In this document: positions 1 to 8,798 of the stretch, in pieces
Numbering within the stretch: position 1 is the first letter of the stretch
Layout of the letters: each line of letters opens with the position of its first letter
Assembly (NCBI RefSeq): GCF_014695575.1
Contig: NZ_JACJOO010000089.1
Location: 1 to 64,000, forward strand
Length of the DNA: 64,000 nt
Reading direction: 5' to 3'
From: Leptolyngbya sp. FACHB-8
GTDB lineage: Bacteria > Cyanobacteriota > Cyanobacteriia > Elainellales > Elainellaceae
Notes under the pieces: generated by a model
Told to the model about the DNA's origin: nothing
The model's input: only the letters and a program-made list of their open reading frames with translations
Database searches by the model: none
Program-made: the position numbers and the translations under genes

Positions 1-399
1 AGCTGCTTGGTCGCTGGGGCTAAGGGTCAAAACTGGAGGGCGGAGTCCAGGCATAATCTTAGGGAGCAGTGCAACCCTCTAATCATAGGCAAACTTAAGC
101 CGCTGAGTACTAGTACATTTAATAGAGTTGAGTTATTTAGGATGTGCCTTCAATCACCTATCATTCTTTTTGCGAGAATGATGGCGATGCTGCGACTCCC
201 ACAAAAAGAATGACAGGTTATTTTGTTTGTGCTTCTCAGCGGCTTGTTAAGAGGTTAAATCTTGGGAAATTTGCAAAGAAAGGTAAAGTCTTTCTTCCTA
301 AGTTTTAAGTATCTATACGGTTTTCTTTGCTCTTCTAGAAAAACGTCAGAATTGAGATGAGGAATGCTTCCACGATCGCCACAGATGAGAGGCAATACT
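1..399. other. gene-free stretch with one hairpin repeat
   Basis: I find no credible gene here. A 68-codon frame at 7-213 runs through the hairpin at 155-221, has no recognisable composition and is probably chance. The stretch after the hairpin is AT-rich and probably holds the promoter of the small gene that starts at 400. Confidence 0.6.
155..221. repeat. extragenic hairpin, family C (copy 1)
   Basis: The left arm ACCTATCATTCTTTTTG and the right arm CAAAAAGAATGACAGGT are nearly perfect inverted copies around a loop of about 30 bases. The same arms recur at 39441-39513, and a related form is at 15469-15533, so this is a dispersed element and not a private terminator. Confidence 0.8.
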
Positions 400-660
400 A
401 TGAACAGCCCCCTTAATTCAATAGAAACGGAGCCGCAGTCTACACAAAGCCCATCCCCCGATGAGCTTCAGGAGAACATGAGTGAGGAACTTGAAGAATC
501 CTCTACTACCGTAAAGGATGAGTTAGAGCGTCTAGAATCTCGCCTTGAAGTTGTTGAAGATCAGTTGTCTCATCTAAATTCCAATTCCTGTTTAAAGGTT
601 TCGAATCCACGGATGGCCGCTTTTCACCATGTTTATGATCCTGCCCATCGCACTTGGTAA
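400..660 (+). CDS. small hypothetical protein, acidic coiled-coil
   Basis: An 86-residue protein that I do not recognise. The ATG at 400 is chosen over the one at 364 because GAGAGG lies seven bases upstream of it. The N-terminal half is rich in Ser, Pro and Glu. It is followed by a short charged heptad-like segment around residues 40-60 (LERLESRLEVVEDQL), which probably forms a coiled coil, and a tail rich in His and aromatics. It has no membrane segment and no cysteine pair. It stands alone between two hairpin-bearing gaps. Translation is plausible from the ribosome-binding site, but the protein could be a minor or lineage-specific product. Confidence 0.55.
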   Translation: MNSPLNSIETEPQSTQSPSPDELQENMSEELEESSTTVKDELERLESRLEVVEDQLSHLNSNSCLKVSNPRMAAFHHVYDPAHRTW

Positions 661-750
661 AGAAAATGGGCAAAATTAAACATAAAATCTAAAAGACTGT
701 ACCACCCGTTTCACGAGCAACACAGGTTCTGGCTTTTTGTTCAATTGAAT

Positions 751-854
751 TACAGCGCTTTGCGCTTGAATCAGCCACGCTTGTTTTTGTGAGAGCTGCG
801 CGGCTCTAGCTCTCACAAAAACAACCAGGTTTAAGCGCTTGAAAAGCGTTGTAA
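751..854 (+). repeat. extragenic hairpin, family A (copy 1)
   Basis: The inner stem is TTGTTTTTGTGAGAGC paired with GCTCTCACAAAAACAA. The outer arms, TACAGCGCTTTGCGCTTGAA and TTTAAGCGCTTGAAAAGCG, each contain small palindromes around GCGCTT. Other copies are at 4840-4939, 12469-12572, 22676-22780, 40805-40910 and 47630-47720. All six lie between genes, in both orientations. Confidence 0.88.
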
Positions 855-879
855 GCCTACGTATGCAATGCAGCTCAGT

Positions 880-970
880 CAGGACTTACGCATTTGTGTT
901 GTGGGTGGGGTGCTTCGCACCCCACCCACAACACAAATGCGCTACAGATAGCGGACTTGCGTAAGTCCTG
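880..970. repeat. long extragenic hairpin with nested stems
   Basis: The outer arms CAGGACTTACG and CGTAAGTCCTG enclose a near-perfect inner stem, GCATTTGTGTTGTGGGTGGGGTG paired with its complement across a short GCTTCGC-type tip. It has no trailing U-tract, so it is not a typical intrinsic terminator. Confidence 0.82.
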
Positions 971-1085
971 TCAGTATGAGACAAAAAATAAACTATCTCT
1001 AAAACCCAAATTTTTCGCTATGAGGGCAAAGCTGCCATAACGGAAAAGCTGGGGTTTAAGGGTTTTGTCCTGCACTGAGCGATAC
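971..1085. repeat. degenerate dispersed repeat, family D
   Basis: The segment pairs AGACAAAAAATAAAC and CTAAAACCC with the downstream GGGGTTTAAGGGTTTTGTCCTGCACTGAGC. Close relatives occur at 54483-54546 (GAGGTAGTTTTATTTTTTGTCCTGCACTGAGC) and, split in two, around 38447-38520 and 38640-38675. It is intergenic in every case. Confidence 0.6.
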
Positions 1086-1215
1086 AGATACAAAACTAGA
1101 GATGCTAGAAAACTGTGTGAATGGTTGTTCTGGCACTTTTGGAGTTAGGAATCGTCTGGTGATGTAGTGTATCCAAATCTTTAGACATACACGGTTCATT
1201 ACAACGAGAAATTTT

Positions 1216-3492
1216 ATGGTGAGCGTGCAAATACAGCCCCGCTGGTTGAGTGGGGTGATGGCCCTTTGTCTGATGGGACCGCTTGCTTCGGCTTGGGTGC
1301 CTGTACAGGCACAGGGTCCTATCCAGGCGCAACCTGTAGTCTGTGCAACAGAGCGGCAGCAAGTGATACAGGGAGCCTTGCTCGATATTCAAAACGAATT
1401 TGAGCGTGAACTACGGAAACAGAATTATCCTCAGGCTGGGCAAACCCTGGGCGATTTTTTTGAGGCAACTCGTCAGTTAGATGAGCAAACGCGGGCAGGT
1501 TATCTAACTTTGTTTTTGTTAGAGGAATCAAATCAGCAATATGCTCAATGGCGGCAATTAGTTGATTACTCGGTTAAAACAAAAGACACAACGGCGATCG
1601 CTCCTGCTCTCACTGCGGCAGTCGAGGCGACCCAAACCCTGAGTAGTGGGCATAGTTTTTCTAAAACTCGCCTCTTTACAGTTCTGGCGGGTATTTATAC
1701 AGAACTGGGCTATCCAGAATCCGCGTTAACACTTTTGAACCAGGCTCTACAGGCCAGCCAGACAATTCGTGGAGCGGAATTTCAGACCAATGCTCTGGCC
1801 CCTCTGGCAGAAGCCTACTTAAAGATTCAGGAACCCGTGCGAGCAATGACCGTTCTTGATCAGACACGAGCCATTGCAGATCAGGTCAATGATCCAGCTT
1901 ACCCAAGTCGGCGGGGACGGGCTTTAGGGCAGGTGGCAGTTGTCTACGCCAAGGCCGATCAAGTTGGAACAGCGCTGGACTTGGCTGAGCAGATTAAAAA
2001 TGATCCCGAAAATCAGGGTTACGTGCTGCAAGCAGTCGCGGAAGCTTACCTCCGGGCGGGAGATCGAACGACCGCCATGAACCTGACCGGTACGATTGCA
2101 TCCCCTGCGGTACGAGCCGCAACATTGCTCAAAATTGCCGAGTATGAAGCCAGTCAGGGTAATTCTGAGCAGGCTGCGGCGTTATATGCCCAGGTTGGGG
2201 AAATGTCTCCAGAAGAGATTGGGATTTTAAATCCATTTATCGAGGGCTATGCTCAGCTCCAACCTGAGACAGCCTTGAGGGTGGCTCGTGCTTTGTCAAG
2301 GCCAGAACAACGATTCTCTGCTCTATCGACTGTTTCACTAGCCTACCGACAGGCTGGAAACGCAGAGCGGGCAGATGCCGTCGTTGAAGAAATGGTAGCG
2401 GCTGCCCAGCAACTTCCAGAGGATTGGCAAGGTTTCAACATTAGCCGTGAGGTGGAACGGGCAATCGCAATCCAGGCGTATGACCAGGCGATTCGTCTGG
2501 CCCTAGTTCCCGATCCGGCGCTCCCCTACTACTCGCGAGGGCAGGTGCTGGCTGACATTGCCTATCGTGCTGCGGAGGCGGGGAATGATGCCAGCGTAAG
2601 CCAGGCACTCGCGGCGATCAATCCAGCAGAGGTGGAGATCCGTACTCTTGCCTTGGAATCTGTAGCACAGGTTTATGTGCGAGCCAATCAAGTGGATCGG
2701 GCATTAAGCTTGGCCGAGCAGATCGAAGCAGCCTATACGGCTTACCGGATTCGGGTTGTGGCAGCGATCGCCGGGGAAGTGTACCGCATCGGTGGTATCG
2801 ATCCAGCTACACCGTTGTTTGATCAGGCACTTCAACAAACGCGGGCCTTGTCTCGGCCCGAGGATAAGGTGATAGCATTGGGGGCGATCGCCCTGGCCTA
2901 CAGCCGCACCGGTCAGATCAGCCAGGCACAGGAATTGATCGATCAGATGAAACCCATCGTGCCAAGCTTTACGGAACCGTATTTAGCAACAGCGGCTTTA
3001 AAGCCTCTGGTGGAAAAGTTTAGCGCGACTGACCAGCATGTCATTGCTCTGCAACTGGCTCAGTTGATACCGGAAACTAGCCCGCGTAGTTATACGCTTG
3101 AGGCGGCGATTGAGCAAGCAATTGATGCTGAGCAGTATGGGTTGATTCCACCTATGTTGGATGGGCTGGAGTTGCCGGAGACACGGGCACGATGGTTGTT
3201 GGTACTGAGCGATCGCTATCGCCAAACGGATCAAGCCGTGGAAGCTTTAGGAGCACTGACACAAGCTCTAGAGGTAACACGTACCGTGGCAGATCCAGAA
3301 ACCCGTGTTTTGGTGTTTGGAACAGAAGGAGCAACGGTAGTAGAGGATGATTTTGATCGGGCCAGTTTACTGGAAAAAATTGCCCTGCGTTATGTGTTGA
3401 TGGGGCGACGACCTCAAGCGCTCCAGGTGACGGCACTGATTCAGGATCAGGCAAATCGCGATCGGGTAAATCAGCGGCTTCGCTGTTGGTAG
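1216..3492 (+). CDS. secreted TPR-repeat protein
   Basis: A 758-residue protein. A signal peptide is likely: Arg near the N-terminus, a hydrophobic core at about residues 11-26 (VMALCLMGPLASAW), then a small-residue cleavage region near VQAQ. The rest is an unbroken series of degenerate helical hairpins of about 35 residues, with recurring motifs such as LAEAYLKIQ, AVVYAKADQ, AEAYLRAGDRTTAM, IALAYSRTGQ and IALRYVLMGR, typical of tetratricopeptide repeats. It has no catalytic domain and ends soon after a last TPR-like helix. It probably acts as a periplasmic or exported protein-protein scaffold; partners cannot be read from the sequence. The start at 1216 is preceded only by a weak GAGAAA. An imperfect hairpin at about 3516-3552 follows the stop and could terminate it. 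Confidence 0.85.
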   Translation: MVSVQIQPRWLSGVMALCLMGPLASAWVPVQAQGPIQAQPVVCATERQQVIQGALLDIQNEFERELRKQNYPQAGQTLGDFFEATRQLDEQTRAGYLTLFLLEESNQQYAQWRQLVDYSVKTKDTTAIAPALTAAVEATQTLSSGHSFSKTRLFTVLAGIYTELGYPESALTLLNQALQASQTIRGAEFQTNALAPLAEAYLKIQEPVRAMTVLDQTRAIADQVNDPAYPSRRGRALGQVAVVYAKADQVGTALDLAEQIKNDPENQGYVLQAVAEAYLRAGDRTTAMNLTGTIASPAVRAATLLKIAEYEASQGNSEQAAALYAQVGEMSPEEIGILNPFIEGYAQLQPETALRVARALSRPEQRFSALSTVSLAYRQAGNAERADAVVEEMVAAAQQLPEDWQGFNISREVERAIAIQAYDQAIRLALVPDPALPYYSRGQVLADIAYRAAEAGNDASVSQALAAINPAEVEIRTLALESVAQVYVRANQVDRALSLAEQIEAAYTAYRIRVVAAIAGEVYRIGGIDPATPLFDQALQQTRALSRPEDKVIALGAIALAYSRTGQISQAQELIDQMKPIVPSFTEPYLATAALKPLVEKFSATDQHVIALQLAQLIPETSPRSYTLEAAIEQAIDAEQYGLIPPMLDGLELPETRARWLLVLSDRYRQTDQAVEALGALTQALEVTRTVADPETRVLVFGTEGATVVEDDFDRASLLEKIALRYVLMGRRPQALQVTALIQDQANRDRVNQRLRCW

Positions 3493-3590
3493 GAGCACAA
3501 GTTATACCTCACCAGTATTGTGGGCATGGCCCAGAGCGTCACGCCCACAATAGCTGGCCAAACAAACCTTAAGGATCTCGTACAAAATAA

Positions 3591-3648
3591 GACCCTGATT
3601 TTTGAGGAAAGCTCGACATAGTCGAGCCTTCCTCAAAAATCAGGGTCC
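3591..3648. repeat. extragenic hairpin with family C-like flanks
   Basis: GACCCTGATTTTTGAGGAA pairs with TTCCTCAAAAATCAGGGTC across a smaller CTCGAC/GTCGAG stem. The bases just outside (GGATCTCGTACAAAATAA on the left, TATTAAATTCACG on the right) resemble those flanking the hairpin at 15469-15533, although the stem sequence differs. Confidence 0.75.
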
Positions 3649-3664
3649 TATTAAATTCACGCTC

Positions 3665-3711
3665 TTAAGGGATTGATGGTGTGTGCGAAGCACGCCACAT
3701 CAATCCCTTAA
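3665..3711. terminator. hairpin abutting the 3' end of the EamA gene
   Basis: TTAAGGGATTGATG pairs with CATCAATCCCTTAA around a GCGAAGC-capped tip. It lies seven bases beyond the stop codon of the minus-strand EamA gene and about 170 bases after the plus-strand TPR gene, so it could serve as a bidirectional terminator. It belongs to the general hairpin population of this window. Confidence 0.55.
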
Positions 3712-3718
3712 CGAATTA

Positions 3719-4636
3719 TCAGCTGGAACGGGCGATCGGCGCTTTTTTCCCCAGAGCAACCATGACTACCACAATGAGAGCTGTACCAATCGTCATCGGT
3801 GTGACTGTCTCATGGAGCAAGAACGCAGAGGCAAAGAGGGTCAAAAAAGGTTGCAACAGCTGCACCTGACTAACACGGGCAACACCGCCGATCGCCAACC
3901 CATGGTACCAGGCAAAAAAGCCCAAAAACATACTAAACACACTGACATAGCCAAAGCCCAACCAGGCTTGAAGCGAACCCTGTATCCCATGATTGATTAC
4001 GCTGAAGGCAACCGGCACTGCCAGAAACGGGGCAGATAACACCAATGCCCAACAAATTACTTGCCATCCTCCTAATTCGCGGGATAGGCGGCCACCTTCG
4101 CCATAGCCAATAGCCGCTGCGATCACCGCACCCAACAATGCCAGATCTGCCAGTTGCAGGTGCCCCCCACCCGATAGGATGGCAAACCCAACGACGATCG
4201 CACTACCTAGACTGCTGCATACCCAGAAAGCTGGAGAGGGGCGATCGCCTGTCCGTAATGCTCCGGCTAACGCTGTCGCCAGGGGTAAAATGCCCAATAC
4301 AATTGCACCGTGGGAAGCTGGTAAGAATTGCATGGCCCAGGCAGAGAGCAGAGGAAAACCGACAATGACTCCCAGTCCGATAATTCCCAGGCTGGCTATA
4401 TAACGACGAGCGGGAAGCGGTTGCCGAGTTACTTTTAGCAACACAGCCGCGAGCATTGCTGCCACGACAGCCCGCCCCAAGCCAACGACGGTGGCCTCCA
4501 ACTCTGCTACGGCCACACGAGTCGCTGGCAACGTCAGGCTAAACGTTAACACCCCTAAAAAACCATAGAACAGCCCCAGAGTTTCGGGATGAATGTCCTT
4601 CAGGGTATGTCGGTAAGCAACGAATCGATTTCCCAT
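3719..4636 (-). CDS. EamA/DMT-family permease
   Basis: A 305-residue integral membrane protein with about ten hydrophobic segments in two homologous halves. The first half starts at about residue 18 (GLFYGFLGVLTFSLTLPATRVAV) and the second at about residue 165. This is the duplicated EamA layout of drug/metabolite transporters. The motif LPASHGAIVLGILPLATAL in the fourth to fifth segments and ARVSQVQLLQPFLTL near the end are typical of the family. Substrates of DMT permeases are varied (amino acids, metabolites, toxic compounds) and cannot be told here. It stands alone and converges on the TPR gene, with hairpins between them. The ATG at 4636 gives a complete first helix. Confidence 0.85.
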   Translation of the reverse strand: MGNRFVAYRHTLKDIHPETLGLFYGFLGVLTFSLTLPATRVAVAELEATVVGLGRAVVAAMLAAVLLKVTRQPLPARRYIASLGIIGLGVIVGFPLLSAWAMQFLPASHGAIVLGILPLATALAGALRTGDRPSPAFWVCSSLGSAIVVGFAILSGGGHLQLADLALLGAVIAAAIGYGEGGRLSRELGGWQVICWALVLSAPFLAVPVAFSVINHGIQGSLQAWLGFGYVSVFSMFLGFFAWYHGLAIGGVARVSQVQLLQPFLTLFASAFLLHETVTPMTIGTALIVVVMVALGKKAPIARSS

Positions 4637-4839
4637 GGTTGTTGGCAGTGTGATGCGCTGTTACCAGCTCAAAATTGAGAAACCTACAATGTGTTTCTTT
4701 ATTTTTTAGAACATGACAGTGTATAACTGCTTGAGCTTAGCGAGATGGATTGAGTCTTTGCAAGGGCCAATTTCTACCTGTTGTAGCAAACCACTTTGGT
4801 ACGATTGGCGTACTCAGCCCCATTAAATATAGGACTTAA

Positions 4840-4939
4840 AAGGCTGTGCCCTTGAATCAACCACGTTGTTTTTGTGAAAGCCGCGCTCTGCGTGGCTCTC
4901 ACAAAAACAACCAGATTTAAGCGCTTGAAAAGCGCTGTA
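4840..4939 (+). repeat. extragenic hairpin, family A (copy 2)
   Basis: The core GTTGTTTTTGTGAAAGCC pairs with GGCTCTCACAAAAACAAC (one mismatch). The right outer arm TTTAAGCGCTTGAAAAGCGCTG is intact; the left outer arm is eroded to GGCTGTGCCCTTGAATCAACCACG. Confidence 0.82.
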
Positions 4940-4974
4940 CGTTTAAGTGCAACCACTTACTCTGTTATTTGGGT

Positions 4975-5041
4975 CATGTTTCAAATACATGGATGGGGTG
5001 TGGTGAAAGAGGCACAAAGTGTCCTTTTCACCACACCCGCA
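4975..5041. repeat. extragenic hairpin, family F (copy 1)
   Basis: GGGGTGTGGTGAAAGAGG pairs with the downstream CCTTTTCACCACACCC, preceded by CATGTTTCAAATACATGGAT. The same lead-in and stem recur at 51741-51806. Confidence 0.75.
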
Positions 5042-5076
5042 GAACACTACCGTTACGTGGAAAAGCTGGTTGAGTA

Positions 5077-6057
5077 TTAATCCTGGACCAACTTTTTCAG
5101 ATCCTCAACCATCACGGCTAGTAAATCAACACTTCTGGTTTGAAGCGCAACCCAGGCATTGGCCGATTGCTTTGCACTATGACGGCGATCGAATAATGTT
5201 TTCCCTCGTGTCCAGGTTCCCTGCATTTCAATTTCTACCTTTGCTCGCTGAAAGTGCAGCATTTCAGGGTAGAACAAATAAGCCAATGTTGCGGCATCAT
5301 GCACCAGAAACCCAGAAACTCCCTTTGTTTCACGGTAGGCCAAGGCCGTGCTCGTCATAAATTCACAGAGCGGCACGATGAATTGAGAAATTTTATTTTG
5401 TGGGTTTACCTGGCTGACTTGTCTGGCCATCTCTGGCGTAAAGATCAGGTGATGCGTCACATCAAGCGGAATGACAACTAAGTCATCCCGGCTGTTCAAC
5501 ACGACGTTCGCCGCTTCTGGATCAAACGCAATATTAAACTCGGCTTCAGGTGTCACATTTCCCCACGTTTGAAAGGCTCCCCCCATGATCACAATTTCTT
5601 TGGCATTTTTGAGAATGCCGGGTGACTTTTGTTCTGCGGCTGCCAGATTGGTGAGGGGGGCGATCGCAACGATCGTAATTTCCCCCGGCATCTGATTGAG
5701 TTTCTCAATCAAAACCTCATCAGATGGACGGGCTGTCTCAAAGGATTGGCTCACCTCAGGTAGCGTATGGGACAAATTCCCCATCCCATCTGCTCCATGG
5801 ATGTGAGCCGCATCTTCAATCTCGGCTCCCGGTTGCCCCACGCCTCGACCGACTTCTACAGCATCAAAGCCGCCTGCAACAAGCAGCTTGCTGGCCCCCA
5901 AAAAGGTGTTGCGTGCATTCACATTGCCGGCTGAAGCGGTGACTGCAACAATATCCGCTAATCCCTGTTTCGCTAAACTCTGCAACCACAGCAGCGCAAA
6001 CGAATCATCACCACCCGGATCAGTATCTAAGATAATTTTGGGTTTATCGAGTTGCAT
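5077..6057 (-). CDS. nucleoside hydrolase (IUNH family)
   Basis: A 326-residue enzyme that cleaves the N-glycosidic bond of ribonucleosides to give ribose and base. The N-terminal Asp cluster DTDPGGDD (residues 11-18) is the family's calcium and ribose-binding signature. HGADGMGNL (about 88-96), the segment ITIVAIAPLTNLA, MGGAF, the stretch with AEFNIAFDPEAA and the C-terminal VHDAATLAY fit the fold. Length is normal (310-330). It lies 76 bases downstream of a nucleoside transporter on the same strand, with ribokinase divergent beyond that, which supports a ribonucleoside-catabolic role. Base preference cannot be assigned. Confidence 0.93.
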   Translation of the reverse strand: MQLDKPKIILDTDPGGDDSFALLWLQSLAKQGLADIVAVTASAGNVNARNTFLGASKLLVAGGFDAVEVGRGVGQPGAEIEDAAHIHGADGMGNLSHTLPEVSQSFETARPSDEVLIEKLNQMPGEITIVAIAPLTNLAAAEQKSPGILKNAKEIVIMGGAFQTWGNVTPEAEFNIAFDPEAANVVLNSRDDLVVIPLDVTHHLIFTPEMARQVSQVNPQNKISQFIVPLCEFMTSTALAYRETKGVSGFLVHDAATLAYLFYPEMLHFQRAKVEIEMQGTWTRGKTLFDRRHSAKQSANAWVALQTRSVDLLAVMVEDLKKLVQD

Positions 6058-6133
6058 GATTGTGAATTGGAGTTCCTTGAGGGATAACTTTTTTGTGCTC
6101 GTATCGCATACGGAATAGCTCTTTGAAGAAGAA

Positions 6134-7534
6134 TTAGAGCAATAACCCAGCGATCGCAGCGGTGATAAAGTTGCATAACGTTCCAGTCAGCATGGCTCGG
6201 AAGCCCAGCTTGGCAAGGTCTGGAATTCGTTTGGGTGCAATTCCGCCAATACCACCGATTTGCTGACCAATTGACGAAATATTTGCAAAACCACAGAGCG
6301 CAAAGGTCGCGATCAGGATTGATCGTTCAGAAATTGCCCTGGCTTCTACCATGCCTCTCAAATCAACATAGGCAACGAACTCATTAATAATCGTTCTTTT
6401 ACCGAGCAGAACCCCAACTTGCCCGGCATCTTGCCAGGGAACTCCCATGAGGAAAGCGAGCGGAGCGAGCAGCAAAGATAGTAGCCATTCCAGGGAGAGT
6501 TGGGGAAATCCAACCAATCCACCTAACCAGCCCAGAATAGCATTCAAAAATGCGATAAGTGCCAGGAATGCAATCAAAATGGCAATGATATTGAGAACCA
6601 GCTTCATCCCTTGAATAGCGCCATCTGCGATGGCAGCGATCGGGTTATCAATAGATTGTTCTGATTTGATTTCTTCGTCTTCCTGTAAACGTTCTTCAAT
6701 TACATCTTCTGTATTAGCGTCTGGATCAATATCTCTGCCGACATCGTCATTCGGATACCGGGCCATCGTTGCTGCAGGAGCACCAGGATTCGGGCCAGCA
6801 ATCTCATCTCCTAATGATTTGGTATGCTCTCTACGATTCACAGGCAATACCGCACTTCTTTCCTTTCTGTTTGATCGATAGCGAGACCTTTCTAGCTCTG
6901 GATACACAATTTTTGATATAGCTAACGCACCCGGCGCATTCATTACAGTTGCTGAAATCAAGGCTTGTGCAGAAAGCCCAAACCCAATGAAGGCGGCTAG
7001 CACACTTCCAGCAACCGTTGCAAATCCACCCACCATAACGGCATGAAGTTCTGATTCCGTTAGATGGTTGATAAACGGCTTAATCAATAAGGGAGCCTCT
7101 GTCTGCCCGACAAAAATATTGGCCGCACAGGATGTTGTTTCAGGACCTGAAGTTTTCATAGTTCGCTGCATAACCCAGGCGATGCCACTCACAAGCCGCT
7201 GCAAGATGCCGTAATAGTAGAGCAGGCTAATAAAGGCAGAAAAGAATATGACCGTAGGCATTACCTTAAAGGCAAAGAATATGTCTCTAAAATTTTCACC
7301 AAAGACAAACTCCGCCCCTGCATCTGAAAAATTCAGAAAGGCGGTCACTAAATTACCAATTCCATTAAATAGGTGAAAACCAACTCCTGTTCTTAACACA
7401 AACACGCCAAACAGAAATTGCAGCGCAAAGCCCCATACAACAGTACGCCACTGAATAGCTCTACGGTCAACGGATAATAGATAGGCAAGCCCAAAAAATA
7501 CCAGGATGCCAATCAAAGAGATAAAGCGTTCCAT
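6134..7534 (-). CDS. concentrative nucleoside transporter, NupC/CNT family
   Basis: A 466-residue inner-membrane symporter that takes up nucleosides with H+ or Na+. The CNT motifs are present: GQTEAPLL (about 143-150), the helix following ESELHAVMVGGFATVAGSVLA, NEFVAY (about 385-390) and the C-terminal GFANISSIGQQIGGIGG. Bacterial CNTs are usually near 400 residues. The excess here is a hydrophilic, acidic insertion at about residues 216-293, between the ISKIVYPE helix end and the segment leading into DGAIQGMKL. It is first in a probable two-gene unit with the nucleoside hydrolase. The start at 7534 sits 181 bases from the divergent ribokinase start, so the two directions may share a control region. 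Confidence 0.93.
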   Translation of the reverse strand: MERFISLIGILVFFGLAYLLSVDRRAIQWRTVVWGFALQFLFGVFVLRTGVGFHLFNGIGNLVTAFLNFSDAGAEFVFGENFRDIFFAFKVMPTVIFFSAFISLLYYYGILQRLVSGIAWVMQRTMKTSGPETTSCAANIFVGQTEAPLLIKPFINHLTESELHAVMVGGFATVAGSVLAAFIGFGLSAQALISATVMNAPGALAISKIVYPELERSRYRSNRKERSAVLPVNRREHTKSLGDEIAGPNPGAPAATMARYPNDDVGRDIDPDANTEDVIEERLQEDEEIKSEQSIDNPIAAIADGAIQGMKLVLNIIAILIAFLALIAFLNAILGWLGGLVGFPQLSLEWLLSLLLAPLAFLMGVPWQDAGQVGVLLGKRTIINEFVAYVDLRGMVEARAISERSILIATFALCGFANISSIGQQIGGIGGIAPKRIPDLAKLGFRAMLTGTLCNFITAAIAGLLL

Positions 7535-7715
7535 CTACTTTTAACCGTATGTTATGGATTCGTTCACACAATTCAATATTGCGATCTCTAAGATTATAGA
7601 AACAGCAACCTGAAGATTAGATATGAGAAATAAAGCAGGAAATTTGAGGCGAAAAGTGTAAAATCAACACCGAATAACTAATAATTAAAGTATTCCTATT
7701 TAATTCTCCTCTATC
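7535..7715. promoter_or_regulatory. divergent promoter region of the nucleoside-salvage cluster
   Basis: This AT-rich gap of 181 bases separates the transporter/hydrolase genes (minus strand) from ribokinase (plus strand). It is one of the few gaps in the window without a long hairpin. I could not pick out a convincing -35/-10 pair or an operator palindrome, so its regulatory role is inferred from gene orientation only. Confidence 0.45.
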
Positions 7716-8633
7716 ATGAGTGTGATTATTTTTGGCAGTATTAACATGGATTTGGTCGCCCGCACGCCACGGCTACCAGCTCCCGGTGAAACGTTAACTG
7801 GACATACATTTGAAATGATTCCGGGAGGTAAAGGAGCAAATCAAGCGGTTGCTGTAGCGCGCTTGGGAATCCCTACAACTCTGGTTGGGCGTGTAGGAAA
7901 TGATAGCTTCGGCCAAACACTACTACAAGGGTTAAAAACTGACAGAATTGCATGTGACCCTGTTTTAGTCGATCATTCAACCCATTCGGGTGTTGCTGTT
8001 ATTGCTGTTGATGACGCCAGCGAGAACAACATTATTGTGATTCCAGGAGCTAACGGCAATATTGAAACTTCAGATGTTGATCGGTTGCGATCGCTACTTC
8101 CTCAGTTTCAAGTTTTGTTACTTCAGCTTGAAATTCCGTTACCTGCTGTCATATCGGCAGCTCAAGCTGCCAAAGAAGCTGGCGTAACCGTCATTCTCGA
8201 CCCCGCTCCAGCCCAATCTAATTTACCTGCCGAACTGTATCCTCTCATTGATATCATTACTCCCAATCAGGTTGAAACCAGTCAACTGGTTAGCTTTCCA
8301 GTTAAAGACTTAGAAACTGCGCATCAGGCTGCACTGGTTTTACAGCAACGAGGTGTACAAACCGTGATCACAAAATTGGGTAAGCTAGGGGCACTGTGCT
8401 TAACAGGGTCTGAAACCTTGCAAGTTCCCATCTTTCCAGTACAAGCCGTTGACACTGTTGCTGCGGGTGATGCTTTTAATGGGGGGCTAGCCGCAGGTTT
8501 AGCAGAAGGTCTTCCGCTAGCGCAAGCAGTGACTCAGGCCACCGCAGTTGCAGCGCTCTCTGTTACAAAAGCAGGTGCTCAGCCCTCGCTGCCAACGCGC
8601 GAGGAGCTCAACACATTTCTGGCTCAGCACTAG
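7716..8633 (+). CDS. rbsK: ribokinase
   Basis: A 305-residue PfkB-family sugar kinase that phosphorylates ribose with ATP. The N-terminal substrate motif GSINMDLV (7-14) and GGKGANQAVA (37-46) match ribokinases. The C-terminal signature DTVAAGDAFNGG carries the catalytic base Asp252 and the anion hole before it. NPN-like ITPNQVE (about 181-187) is also conserved. Length is normal. It sits divergently from a nucleoside transporter and hydrolase, so its likely substrate is the ribose released by the hydrolase. No ribose ABC transporter is nearby. Confidence 0.93.
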   Translation: MSVIIFGSINMDLVARTPRLPAPGETLTGHTFEMIPGGKGANQAVAVARLGIPTTLVGRVGNDSFGQTLLQGLKTDRIACDPVLVDHSTHSGVAVIAVDDASENNIIVIPGANGNIETSDVDRLRSLLPQFQVLLLQLEIPLPAVISAAQAAKEAGVTVILDPAPAQSNLPAELYPLIDIITPNQVETSQLVSFPVKDLETAHQAALVLQQRGVQTVITKLGKLGALCLTGSETLQVPIFPVQAVDTVAAGDAFNGGLAAGLAEGLPLAQAVTQATAVAALSVTKAGAQPSLPTREELNTFLAQH

Positions 8634-8656
8634 TAGGCTGCGGCCTAAGTTCACAA

Positions 8657-8701
8657 CCTATGTTTTGTGTGGGGTGCGAAGCACCCCACACAAAACATAG
8701 G
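8657..8701. terminator. perfect hairpin downstream of ribokinase
   Basis: CCTATGTTTTGTGTGGGGTGC pairs perfectly with its complement around a GCGAAGC tip, 24 bases after the ribokinase stop and before the convergent kinase gene. There is no U-tract. It may act as a terminator or simply be another extragenic hairpin of the kind common here. Confidence 0.6.
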
Positions 8702-8798
8702 TGATGGATTTCCGCCTCAGCGTACTAGTTTAATCGGTTGCAGGTTCCCCTTCCATCCACCTATTGAAACGTCATTCTAAAACAGGTATTGCAATAGC

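Larger units (their letters stand above)
661..1215. other. intergenic region with stacked hairpin repeats
   Basis: There is no gene here. The region holds a family A hairpin (751-854), a long perfect hairpin (880-970) and a family D segment (about 971-1085), which together fill most of the gap. About 130 bases remain as leader for the TPR protein gene at 1216. Confidence 0.7.
4637..5076. other. intergenic region with family A and F repeats
   Basis: No gene. The 440 bases upstream of the EamA gene hold a family A hairpin (4840-4939) and a family F hairpin (4975-5041). Short frames crossing them on both strands are only the repeats read as protein. Confidence 0.7.

Noticed and set aside
7-213. 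68-codon frame at the window start
   Set aside because: It crosses the family C hairpin and has no recognisable sequence or ribosome-binding site.
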